Shown: positions 1 to 8,113 of the stretch, piece by piece
Position numbering within the stretch: the first letter of the stretch is position 1
Layout of the letters: each line of letters begins with the position of its first letter
Source: Gammaproteobacteria bacterium
GTDB taxonomy: Bacteria; Pseudomonadota; Gammaproteobacteria; Xanthomonadales; Rhodanobacteraceae
DNA: 56,695 bases
Direction: 5' to 3'
Assembly (NCBI GenBank): GCA_021324095.1
Contig: JAJPJT010000098.1
Location: 1 to 56,695 of the forward strand
Notes under the pieces: model-generated
The model's input: only the letters and a program-made list of their open reading frames with translations
Databases searched by the model: none
Told to the model about the DNA's origin: nothing
Translations under genes and position numbers: made by a program

Positions 1-1
1 A

Positions 2-1741
2 TTCGTGCGCTCGGTGCACTGGCTGGTGATGCTGCACGGCGACCAGGTGATTTCAGGCGAGTTGTTCGGCGTCAAAGGCGGCCGGCAATCGCGCGGGCAT
101 CGCTTCATGCATCCGGCGCCGGTGCATCTGGCAGATGCCGACAGCTACGTGGATTCGTTGCGCGCGGCGAAAGTGCTGGCGGATCCGGACGAGCGCCGCC
201 AGCGCATCCGTGACGAAGTCGCGCGCGTCGCACCCGCGGATTGCTCGCCGCGCCTCGATGATGCGCTGCTGGATGAACTCGCCAACCTCAGCGAATGGCC
301 GGTCGCGATCGCCTGCACGTTCGACCGGGATTTCCTGGCGGTGCCGCACGAGGCGCTGGTCACGACGATGCGCACCAACCAGAAATTCGTGCCGGTGTTC
401 GATGCGGACGGCAAGCTCACCGAACGCTTCATCGGCGTCGCGAATCTCGAATCGAAGGATCCTTCGCAGATCCGCCACGGCTACGAACGCGTGATCCGCC
501 CGCGCTTCGCCGACGCGAAATATTTCTTTGAAGAGGATTTGAGAACGCCGCTGGCTTCGTACCAGCAGGGCTTGCGCGACGTGGTCTGGCAGCGCCAGCT
601 CGGCAGCCTGTGGGACAAGACCGTGCGCGTGGCCGAACTCGCCAGCGCGATCGCCGGACGCCTGTTCGCGCAAGGGATCGACGTCGACGCAGCGCAGGTT
701 GCGCATGCAGCCGGCTTGTCGCGCTGCGACCTGTTGACCCGCATGGTCGGCGAATTCCCGGAACTGCAAGGCGTTATGGGCCGGCATTACGCCGCGGCGC
801 AGGGCGAGCCGGCCGAAGTTGCCAATGCGTTGGACGCGTTCTATCGGCCGCGCAGTGCGGCTGATGGCATTGCCACAGGCGTGCTGGCGCAATGCCTTTC
901 GCTGGCCGACAAACTGGACACCCTGGCCGGCATCTTTGCGGTCGGAATGAAGCCGACCGGCAACAAGGATCCGTTCGCGCTGCGCCGTGCCGCGCTGGGG
1001 TTCGCGCGGACGCTGATCGAGGGCGGGTTGGATCTCGATCTCGACGCTTTGCTCAAGGAAGCTTTGGAGCAAGTCCCCGATTCCGTTCTGCTCGCCGTGG
1101 AGCAAACCCGCAAGTCTTCCCCCCCTCCGCCTTCGGGGGAAAAGACGGCGCTTCGCGCCCCTTCCCCCGCGAGCGGGGAAAGGGAAAATCACGAGGAGAG
1201 GTTACGCCTTCTGTCGGAGCTCCACGCCTTCATCCTCGATCGCCTGCGCGGTTACTACAGCGAACAAGGGTTCGCCCCGCAGCAATTCGAAGCGGTGGCC
1301 GCGGTGCGGCCGGCCAGCCTCGTCGATTTCGACCGCCGCCTGCGCGCAGTGGCGGCCTTCGCCAAACAGCCCGAAGCCGAGAAACTTGCTGCCGCCAACA
1401 AGCGCGTCGCCAACATTCTGCGCAAGGAGGGCATCGACGCCGACGCGGCCGCGCGACGCGATCTGGACACCGGACTATTGCAGGAATCTTCCGAACAAGG
1501 ATTGGCCGAGGCGCTGGACTCCGCGCGCCGGGACAACGCGCCGCGTCTCGATGTTCCCAGCGCGCAGCGCGATTATGCGGGCGCGCTGGCGCGGCTGGCC
1601 GAATTGCAGGCGCCGGTCGATGCGTTCTTCGAGTCCGTGATGGTGATGGTCGAAGACGCGGCTTTGCGCGCGAATCGGATCACGCTGCTGGCGCGGATCA
1701 AGGCGCGTTTCGATGCGATCGCGGAGATCGGATTGTTGTAA
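2..1741 (+). CDS. glyS: Glycyl-tRNA synthetase beta subunit, 5'-truncated by window edge
   Basis: The reading frame is open from base 2, so the true start lies outside the window; 579 aa of the usual ~690 are visible. GlyS is the beta chain of the bacterial alpha2beta2 glycyl-tRNA synthetase, a cytoplasmic enzyme that charges tRNA-Gly. The visible N-terminal stretch (VHWLVMLHGDQVISGE, then KGGRQSRGHRF), the central ANLESKDP region and the C-terminal helical anticodon-binding part (LRGYYSEQGF, VMVMVEDAALRANRI, LLARIKARFD) are typical of the family. About 28 residues near visible positions 370-399 are not family-like; they are encoded by a palindromic repeat (see the repeat entry). The stop TAA overlaps the ATG of the next gene (TAATG), indicating translational coupling. 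glyQ is expected just upstream but is not in the window. Confidence 0.95.
   Translation, partial: FVRSVHWLVMLHGDQVISGELFGVKGGRQSRGHRFMHPAPVHLADADSYVDSLRAAKVLADPDERRQRIRDEVARVAPADCSPRLDDALLDELANLSEWPVAIACTFDRDFLAVPHEALVTTMRTNQKFVPVFDADGKLTERFIGVANLESKDPSQIRHGYERVIRPRFADAKYFFEEDLRTPLASYQQGLRDVVWQRQLGSLWDKTVRVAELASAIAGRLFAQGIDVDAAQVAHAAGLSRCDLLTRMVGEFPELQGVMGRHYAAAQGEPAEVANALDAFYRPRSAADGIATGVLAQCLSLADKLDTLAGIFAVGMKPTGNKDPFALRRAALGFARTLIEGGLDLDLDALLKEALEQVPDSVLLAVEQTRKSSPPPPSGEKTALRAPSPASGERENHEERLRLLSELHAFILDRLRGYYSEQGFAPQQFEAVAAVRPASLVDFDRRLRAVAAFAKQPEAEKLAAANKRVANILRKEGIDADAAARRDLDTGLLQESSEQGLAEALDSARRDNAPRLDVPSAQRDYAGALARLAELQAPVDAFFESVMVMVEDAALRANRITLLARIKARFDAIAEIGLL
1116..1184. repeat. Palindromic repeat inserted in frame in glyS
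   Basis: Two adjacent inverted repeats lie inside glyS: CTTCCCCC...GGGGGAAAAG (1116-1145) and CCCTTCCCC (1158-1166) / GGGGAAAGGG (1175-1184) around a short GC-rich loop. The translated segment is rich in Pro, Ser, Gly and Glu and interrupts an otherwise conserved GlyS helical region without breaking the frame. The motif resembles the short 'CCCTCTCCC...GGGAGAGGG' palindromes scattered in Xanthomonadales genomes. The structure is seen directly; its identity as a dispersed repeat is inferred because no second copy is visible in the window. Confidence 0.6.
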
Positions 1742-3330
1742 TGGCGCCCGTTGCCGAACGCCGCAGTTTCGCTTCGGATCCTTTGTGGCGCCAGGCGCAG
1801 GCTTGTCTCGTCAGGGATCAGATCGATGGCGCGCGCGAGGTGCTCGCTTCCTTGAGCGAGTGCGGACGCGGCAACGGCGTGCATGCGCACCTGCTGGCCG
1901 CGCAAATCGCGTGGCGCGAGGATCGCATTCGTGACGGCAGCCGTCACGCCCTGGATGCCGCGGGCGCGGTTCCCGACGATCCGGAAGCGCTGTGTGCAGT
2001 GGCCGGCGTATTGCTGGAAACCGGCGAAGCCGTCACGGCGCGCGCGTGCCTCGACCGTGCGGTACTTGCGGAGTGCGAGAACCCGCGGCTGTTGATGCGA
2101 ATGGCCGCATTGCGCAAGCGGCTGGAACAACACGCCGAAGCACTCGCGCTGCTGGACAAGGCGCATGGACTGGGGCACGCGACCGCTGCTTTCAAGTTCC
2201 GGCGCGGCGAAGCCCTGATGATCAACGGCAGGCTCGACGAGGCGGAGGCCGAACTCGCCGCCAGCCTTGACGAGGCGCCGGCTTACGGACGCGTCGCGGT
2301 GCCGCTCGTGCGGGTGCGCAGGCAGACGCCCGAACGCAATCACTTGCCCGCGTTGGAGCGTAGCCTTCAGCACGTCGAACGCGGTTCGGTCGATCACGCC
2401 GTGCTGGAATTCGCGCGTTACAAGACATTGGAGGATCTCGGGCGCGATGCCGAAGCGTGGGACGCGCTGGCACTCGCCAATGGATTGATGCGCGCCCGTC
2501 TGGCCGACAGGGCTGCGGGCCATCACGCTTGGCTGGAACGCTTCGTATCGACATGGGCCGCCATGGATCAGACGCGGGAAACGGGCGCCACGGCATCGCC
2601 GTCGCCCATTTTCATCGTCGGGATGGCACGTTCCGGCACCACGCTGCTCGAACGGATGCTCGGCAACCACTCCCGCGTGGCCGTGTCAGGCGAGCTTCTC
2701 GATTTCGGCGCGCAACTGCACTGGATGGCGGACACGCGCGACGGCGAGGCGCTGCTGGCGCGCCTCGACGCCATCGACTATCGCGAGCTCGGCCGTCGTT
2801 ACCTCGCACAGACCCAATGGCGGGCACACGGCAAGCCGTTCTTCATCGACAAGCAGCCGCCCAACTGGATGCTCGCCGGTGCGATTCACGCGGCGCTGCC
2901 GAACGCGCCGATCCTCAACCTCGTGCGCGATCCCATGGATACGTGCTTTTCCAACTGGCGCGCGTACTTCGGCGACAATTGCGACTACAGCTACGATCTC
3001 GCCGCGCTGGCCGGATATTTCAACGATTACCGGCACACGATGGCGCGCTGGCAGAGGATCATGCCCGGTGTGTTCCTCGACGTTTCCTACGCGGAACTGG
3101 TGCGCGAACCCGAAGCCACGCTGCGCAAGGTGTTTGCCTTCTGCGGCCTGGAATGGGAGCCGGGCTGCGCCGACATCACCCGCAATGCGGCGCCCAGTGC
3201 GACATTGAGTGCTGCACAGGTGCGCACGGCGCTGCACGGCCGGTTCGGCGAATGGCGGCGCTATGAAACGCAATTGGCGGGGCTGGCTGCTGCGTTGGGC
3301 CAAGGCCACCCGGGCGAGCAGTTGGCATGA
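1741..3330 (+). CDS. TPR-repeat sulfotransferase (first of a tandem pair)
   Basis: 529 aa. The start ATG at 1741 overlaps the glyS stop (TAATG), so this start is preferred over longer in-frame alternatives. Residues ~1-280 are Ala/Leu-rich helical repeats of TPR type. From ~290 a sulfotransferase domain begins: P-loop-like 5'-phosphosulfate site IFIVGMARSGTTLLERML (~290-307), and the 3'-phosphate-binding segment LNLVRDPMDTCFSNW (~392-406). Such proteins transfer sulfate from PAPS to a carbohydrate or protein acceptor; the acceptor cannot be read from the sequence. No signal peptide is visible, so it is probably cytoplasmic. It is strongly similar along its length to the next gene and overlaps it by 4 nt (ATGA). 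A PAPS-synthesis gene is not in the window. Confidence 0.88.
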   Translation: MAPVAERRSFASDPLWRQAQACLVRDQIDGAREVLASLSECGRGNGVHAHLLAAQIAWREDRIRDGSRHALDAAGAVPDDPEALCAVAGVLLETGEAVTARACLDRAVLAECENPRLLMRMAALRKRLEQHAEALALLDKAHGLGHATAAFKFRRGEALMINGRLDEAEAELAASLDEAPAYGRVAVPLVRVRRQTPERNHLPALERSLQHVERGSVDHAVLEFARYKTLEDLGRDAEAWDALALANGLMRARLADRAAGHHAWLERFVSTWAAMDQTRETGATASPSPIFIVGMARSGTTLLERMLGNHSRVAVSGELLDFGAQLHWMADTRDGEALLARLDAIDYRELGRRYLAQTQWRAHGKPFFIDKQPPNWMLAGAIHAALPNAPILNLVRDPMDTCFSNWRAYFGDNCDYSYDLAALAGYFNDYRHTMARWQRIMPGVFLDVSYAELVREPEATLRKVFAFCGLEWEPGCADITRNAAPSATLSAAQVRTALHGRFGEWRRYETQLAGLAAALGQGHPGEQLA

Positions 3331-4892
3331 GCCATTCCGTCGAACAACGCTGGCAACGCGCGCAAGCCTATCTCGAGCGCAGGGAGCCCGCGCCGGCACG
3401 TGCTCAACTGGAAGTCCTGCGCGCGCAGGCGCCGCAGGACGTGCGGACGCATCTGCTGGCCTCGCAGATTGCGTGGCGCGACGACCACGTCCGCGAAGCT
3501 GCCCGCCACGCCCTCGAAGCGTTCCGGTTCGTGCCGGATGATCCCGGGTTGCTGTGCAAGACGGTCGAAGCCTTGTTGCAAGTTGGCGAGGTGGTTGCAG
3601 CGCGTGCGTGTCTGGCGCGCCCGCCATTGGCAGCGGCGACGACGACGGCGTTGTGCGTGCGCTTGGCGGATTACACGCAGCAGCTCAACGAAAACGTGGC
3701 CTCGCTCGCATGGCTCGAACGTGCCATCGCGGCGGGTGCGAACGATCCGGAAACCCGGTTCCACTACGGTGCGCAGCTCTATTTTCATGGACGGTTCGAG
3801 GATGCGGACGCGGCGCTGGAAGAATGCCTCCGGACGATGCCGCAGCATGGCCGGGCGGCCTTCACGCGGGCTGCGCTGCGCACGCAAACGCCCGAGTCGA
3901 ACCACCTCGCCGAACTCGAGACAGGTCTGGCGCGCGTGGCAAAAGGCTCGATCGACCATGCCGCGCTGGAATTCGCGCGTTACAAGGAACTGGAAGATCT
4001 CGGGCGTGATGACAGTGCATGGAATGCGTTGGCGACGGCCAACGCGGTGATGCACGCGCGCAATCCGTTCGATGTGGATGCCCAGATTGCTTTCCTGGAC
4101 CGGCTGATCGGAGCGAGCGAGGTGCCGTGGTCGCGCAAATCCTCCGCGGAACCGGAGGGCCCGCAGCCGATCTTCATCCTCGGGCTGCCGCGCTCCGGAA
4201 CCACTGTTTTGGAACGAATGCTCGGCAATCATTCGCGGGTCGAATCCGCGGGGGAGCTGCCCGATTTCGGCGCACAACTGCAGTGGTGGGCAGATACGCG
4301 TCGCGCCCGCAGTGATGAATTCATCGTGCGTTTGGCGACCCTCGATTTCTCCGAACTCGGCCGGCGTTACCTGGTCCAGACGCAATGGCGCGCGCGCGGA
4401 AAGTCCTTCTACATCGACAAGCAGCCGCCCAACTGGGAGGTGGCGGGCCTGATCCACACAGCCCTCCCACAAGCCAGGATCCTGCACCTCGTTCGCGATC
4501 CGATGGGCGTGTGCTTCTCGAATTGGCGCGTCTTTTTCGGCGACAAGTACAAGTACAGCTACGATCTCGTCTCGCTGGCTTCGTATCACCAGGCCCACCG
4601 GCGCATCATGGCGCATTGGCACCGGTTGATGCCGGGTGCAATCCTCGACGTTCCCTACGCCGAACTGGTGCGCGATCCGGAAGCTGCGATGCGCAAGGTA
4701 TTTGCGTTCTGCGGCCTGGAATGGGAACCCGGCTGTGCCGACATGCGCAACAACCCTGTGCCGACCATGACACCGAGCGCGGCCGAAGTCCGCGGCCAGA
4801 TGGACACAAGCATGTCCGCCAGGTGGCGGCATTACGCCACGGAGCTGGCCCCTTTGGGAGCAATGCTCGCTTCCGGTTCGACAGATGCATGA
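3327..4892 (+). CDS. TPR-repeat sulfotransferase (second of a tandem pair)
   Basis: 521 aa. The ATG at 3327 overlaps the preceding stop (ATGA). Layout is the same as its neighbour: N-terminal TPR-like helical repeats, then a sulfotransferase domain with the PAPS-binding loop IFILGLPRSGTTVLERML (~282-299) and ILHLVRDPMGVCFSNW as the 3'-phosphate site. Long blocks are shared with the upstream protein (for example DKQPPNW, KVFAFCGLEWEPGCAD), so the two are clearly tandem duplicates. The N-terminal repeats differ more, suggesting different partners or acceptors. The gene is the last of the apparent glyS operon; a ~150-bp gap follows before a lipoprotein gene on the same strand. The sulfate acceptor is unknown. 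Confidence 0.88.
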   Translation: MSHSVEQRWQRAQAYLERREPAPARAQLEVLRAQAPQDVRTHLLASQIAWRDDHVREAARHALEAFRFVPDDPGLLCKTVEALLQVGEVVAARACLARPPLAAATTTALCVRLADYTQQLNENVASLAWLERAIAAGANDPETRFHYGAQLYFHGRFEDADAALEECLRTMPQHGRAAFTRAALRTQTPESNHLAELETGLARVAKGSIDHAALEFARYKELEDLGRDDSAWNALATANAVMHARNPFDVDAQIAFLDRLIGASEVPWSRKSSAEPEGPQPIFILGLPRSGTTVLERMLGNHSRVESAGELPDFGAQLQWWADTRRARSDEFIVRLATLDFSELGRRYLVQTQWRARGKSFYIDKQPPNWEVAGLIHTALPQARILHLVRDPMGVCFSNWRVFFGDKYKYSYDLVSLASYHQAHRRIMAHWHRLMPGAILDVPYAELVRDPEAAMRKVFAFCGLEWEPGCADMRNNPVPTMTPSAAEVRGQMDTSMSARWRHYATELAPLGAMLASGSTDA

Positions 4893-5051
4893 ATCCGTTT
4901 GCCGGAGCGCCTAACTGAACGAAAGCCTCGACGACGCCTTTCGTCACAAGCGAACTCGCAGTAACATCAAAATTCTGGCCGGCGTTGGCGCGCGGCCGAA
5001 GCCTGCGATGCGCCCCACGCGGCGCGGTCCGGTCAACTTCGAGGAATGTCA

Positions 5052-5921
5052 ATGCAAAAGCTAGCTGTAGCGACGCTGTTTGTTGCCACCCTGGTCCTTG
5101 CTGGCTGTGGTGGTTCCAATTCGTCTGGCGGCAATTCGTCCGCGACCAGCGCCGAGCCTTCGGGATCAGCCGCGCCCGCGCCGGCCGCCACCGCGGTGAC
5201 CGGCACCGTGACGGTTCCGAATCCGCCCAGCCCGATCACCGATCAGGCGAAGTTGGAGCTTTCACTGGTCGATGTCACCCAGCAGCCCGGCGTCACGGTG
5301 AACAAGCAGGACTTCAATCCACCAAAATTCCCGCAGGATTTCCGTATTCCGTTCTCGTCGTCGGCCATCCATCCGAACGACCTCTACGTTTTGCAGGCAA
5401 CGATGCAGGACAATGGGCGCACCTACACGACCAAGCTGCAACAGCCCGTGTTGACGAACGGCCAGCCTGCGCATGTGAACCTGACGCTGGTGGCGGAACC
5501 GACGGCTGCGGAAAAGATGTTGGCGGATTTCCAGCAGGCCAAACGCCAGACGGGTGCGATGTCCGTGAAATCCGGCACGTCCGCCAAGATCGGCGAGTCA
5601 CGCAGCTGGCAGGTATTCAGCGATTCCCATGGCATCGAATTCATCATCGAACAGGTGAACCAGGCCGACAAAGGCTTCACCAAGACCGAATACGCCTACC
5701 GCAACGGCCTGCCGTGGGTGGTGGTGCAGGAACAAATGCCCAAGCCGAATGCCCCCGCCACCTCCACCGAAAACGTCGGCTGGGGTGACAACGGTGCGCT
5801 GGTGTTGAACCAGAAGATCAGCGGTGGCAAGACGGAAGCCTTGTCGGACGCCGAAGCCAAGGCGCTGCACGACCAGGCCGAAGCCGAGTACAAACGCTTC
5901 AGCAAGAACAAGAAAGGCTGA
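5052..5921 (+). CDS. YbaY-like lipoprotein
   Basis: 289 aa. An in-frame ATG at 5046 exists, but GAGGA (5041-5045) touches it; measured from the ATG at 5052 the spacing is a normal 6 nt, so 5052 is chosen. A lipoprotein signal peptide ends in LVLAGC, followed by a Gly/Ser/Ala-rich linker. The next ~110 residues (VTGTVTVPNPPSPI, LELSLVDVTQQPG, FRIPFSSSAIHPNDLYVLQA, QQPVLT) match the beta-rich YbaY/YscW-type fold (PF09619) of envelope lipoproteins. The C-terminal ~120 residues are charged and were not recognised. It is predicted to be anchored in the outer membrane. A strong terminator follows directly. Confidence 0.75.
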   Translation: MQKLAVATLFVATLVLAGCGGSNSSGGNSSATSAEPSGSAAPAPAATAVTGTVTVPNPPSPITDQAKLELSLVDVTQQPGVTVNKQDFNPPKFPQDFRIPFSSSAIHPNDLYVLQATMQDNGRTYTTKLQQPVLTNGQPAHVNLTLVAEPTAAEKMLADFQQAKRQTGAMSVKSGTSAKIGESRSWQVFSDSHGIEFIIEQVNQADKGFTKTEYAYRNGLPWVVVQEQMPKPNAPATSTENVGWGDNGALVLNQKISGGKTEALSDAEAKALHDQAEAEYKRFSKNKKG

Positions 5922-5951
5922 TCGACTGATCGAATTCAGGTCTGCAAAAAG

Positions 5952-5982
5952 GCTGCGCGTCTCACGACGCGCAGCTTTTTTT
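5952..5982 (+). terminator. Intrinsic terminator, probably bidirectional
   Basis: GCTGCGCGTC (5952-5961), loop TCAC, GACGCGCAGC (5966-5975): a perfect 10-bp stem followed by seven T. An A run at 5946-5950 gives the minus strand a T run too, so it can serve both the lipoprotein gene and the convergent esterase gene ending at 6001. Confidence 0.9.
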
Positions 5983-6000
5983 GTTGGGGGATTGTGCGGG

Positions 6001-8070
6001 TCAGAAGCGGAACCTGGCACCGATGTTCAAGCTGTCGACACGCTGGCTTGAATCCGAAAAGCGCCCGTCGTAGCCGATCCAGCCCGAGAAATTCGGCGTG
6101 AAATCGGCGGCGAGGCCGACCCCCACGCTGCCCCAGTTCTTCTCGGGCATGAAGCCGGGCAATGCGAAGCTTCCCGGCATGGTGACGAGGCCGGCGGTGA
6201 CGTCGCGCGCGCCAGCGTCGTTGTCGTGGTTCCACGCCAGGCGTGCGAACGGGTGCAACGACGTGCCGCCGGTCTGCAGGTTGGCTGTCAGTTGCCAGCC
6301 CAGCGTGCCGACCAGTGCGTGGCGATCCTGGTTGCCGAACGTCATTGCCGTGGAATCGTCACCGTTTTCGCCATAGCCGTCCACGTGGATGTGCTGCCAC
6401 GCGAGATCTGCGTACGGACCCGTGCGCCAATTCCCGAAATTGATCCACCATCCGCCGGTCAACGCGAATGCCACGTGCGAGCCAGACGTGGAGCCGGATT
6501 CATAGCGCACGGCCGGACCGAGCGGGATGTTGCGGTGGATGTCGCTGTAGCCGAGGTGACCGAAACTGCCGATCGCGCCGAAGTACGCCTGGTCCCAACC
6601 CCACATCGCGTAACCGGTGGCGAGCAGATCCTGCAGTTTGAATCCGCCGGCGTCATCCGAGAAATTGTCCTTCTGCTGGCCCGCCGTGAACGCGAGGCCC
6701 GCTGTCAGGGCATCCGAGGGATGGATGTCTGCGCCAATGCTGAGCGTGTTGACGTCGTTGCTGCTCTTGGGCGAGTTGACCTGCGCATCGAGGCGCTGGC
6801 GCGCATAGTCGTAGCTCGCCCACACGCGCAACCCGTTGCCGGGAGCATTGGCGAGGCTGGTGGTGGCTTGGTTGACGATCGAACGGTTGAGGCTTTCGTT
6901 GATCTGGAGCGGCGCCTCGCCGAGCAATGACATTTCACCCGGCGCGGTGATGATCGATTCGACGTACTGCGCCAGGATCGCTTGCGTGGCGGTGGTGGGA
7001 TGCACGCCGTCAGCGAACACGTAGGTGTTCTGGGTGCCGGGTTGGTAGGTGCTCGTCGCACCCGGCGTGCCGGCGGGCAGGCAGCCGAAGGAACTGCCGG
7101 TGCAGGCGGGCGTGGTGGCGTTGGTGAATCCGTAGCGGCCCGGATCGGAGATGAGTTCGGTCAACATCGCGAAGGTATTGACCGGGATGATGTTGACGCC
7201 GGTGCTGGCAAGCCCGGCGTTGAGCGTGCTGTTGTAGGTGATCGACAACCCGGTCAATTGTGCCGCCACAGCCGGCCCCTGCGCCGCCGCTTCCGGCGTC
7301 AGCCCGATGTTCGGCAGGTTGAACACCATCACGTAACGCGCGCCGGCCTTGCCGAGTTGCTGGATCATCCCGAGCTCGGTCGTCGCAGCCTGCTGGACGC
7401 TGGCCTGCGCCTGCGCCGCGTCCATCAGCGTCGAAACCTGGGCCTGGGCCTCGGCAGCTGCGACCACCTGCTGGGTGACGATGGGCGTGATCTGGGCCGT
7501 GACCGCCGCGATGGCTGCCGGGTAGTTGGGAATCACATTGTTCGCGATCGCCTGCTGGACCTGCAGTTGGATGTTCTGCTGGATGGCCTGCTGTGCTGTC
7601 GCCGCCGCGCCTGCCGAAGTCGCGGCATAGAAGATGTCGTTGGCGCCGCCCCAGATTCCGTAGAGCGTGTTCGGATCGGCCTTGCCTCCCGTGCCTTGCA
7701 GATACGTGCCGAGCTGGGCGGGCAGGAGCGGTATGGTCGAAGGCGTTCCCGGCGAATTGTTGACGAGGCCCGCGCCGCCGAAAGCAAAGTCGGTGCCGCC
7801 CGCAAGCGAAGGCGTCATCGGTACGCCGAAGTAATCGGCGACGTTCTCGACGCCCGTCTGGCCGGGGTTGGTCGTAAAGCGCACGATTTGCGGAAGCTGC
7901 GACGCCAGCGAAAGATTGCCATCGTCGCTCAGGCTATCCCCGAACATCACCATATGGTCGAACAGGCCCGCATGGACAGACGCCAGGACCGGCGGCGCGG
8001 ACTGCGCGAAAGCGGCGGAACTTGCGAGCGCCAGCGCCACGGCGCAGGCGAGGTGACGGGGGCGAAGCAT
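6001..8070 (-). CDS. Autotransporter GDSL esterase/lipase
   Basis: 689 aa. The ORF extends upstream, but the ATG at 8070 is preceded by GGGAG at good spacing and begins a clean Sec signal peptide (cleavage predicted after AFA, residue 22). The passenger is a GDSL/SGNH hydrolase: block I VMFGDSLSDDGN (Ser46 nucleophile), block III GGANDI, block V ADGVHPT (Asp354, His357). The C-terminal ~280 residues alternate polar and aromatic positions and end in GARFRF, a typical autotransporter beta-barrel closing strand. The esterase is therefore expected on the cell surface, like Pseudomonas EstA. Odd feature: an Ala/Gln-rich helical insertion at about residues 150-233 between blocks I and V. It lies 43 nt downstream of mnmG on the same strand. 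Confidence 0.9.
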   Translation of the reverse strand: MLRPRHLACAVALALASSAAFAQSAPPVLASVHAGLFDHMVMFGDSLSDDGNLSLASQLPQIVRFTTNPGQTGVENVADYFGVPMTPSLAGGTDFAFGGAGLVNNSPGTPSTIPLLPAQLGTYLQGTGGKADPNTLYGIWGGANDIFYAATSAGAAATAQQAIQQNIQLQVQQAIANNVIPNYPAAIAAVTAQITPIVTQQVVAAAEAQAQVSTLMDAAQAQASVQQAATTELGMIQQLGKAGARYVMVFNLPNIGLTPEAAAQGPAVAAQLTGLSITYNSTLNAGLASTGVNIIPVNTFAMLTELISDPGRYGFTNATTPACTGSSFGCLPAGTPGATSTYQPGTQNTYVFADGVHPTTATQAILAQYVESIITAPGEMSLLGEAPLQINESLNRSIVNQATTSLANAPGNGLRVWASYDYARQRLDAQVNSPKSSNDVNTLSIGADIHPSDALTAGLAFTAGQQKDNFSDDAGGFKLQDLLATGYAMWGWDQAYFGAIGSFGHLGYSDIHRNIPLGPAVRYESGSTSGSHVAFALTGGWWINFGNWRTGPYADLAWQHIHVDGYGENGDDSTAMTFGNQDRHALVGTLGWQLTANLQTGGTSLHPFARLAWNHDNDAGARDVTAGLVTMPGSFALPGFMPEKNWGSVGVGLAADFTPNFSGWIGYDGRFSDSSQRVDSLNIGARFRF

Positions 8071-8113
8071 GGCTTGGGATCTCCCGAATCGCCGAACGGC
8101 GGACGCGCCAAGC

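Noticed and set aside
53..1192. 379-codon minus-strand ORF opposite glyS
   Set aside because: Shadow of a GC-rich gene; the protein is Arg/Gly/His-rich with no recognisable family, while the plus strand encodes GlyS.
3261..4832. 523-codon minus-strand ORF opposite the second sulfotransferase
   Set aside because: Antisense shadow; composition not protein-like and the plus strand has full sulfotransferase motifs.
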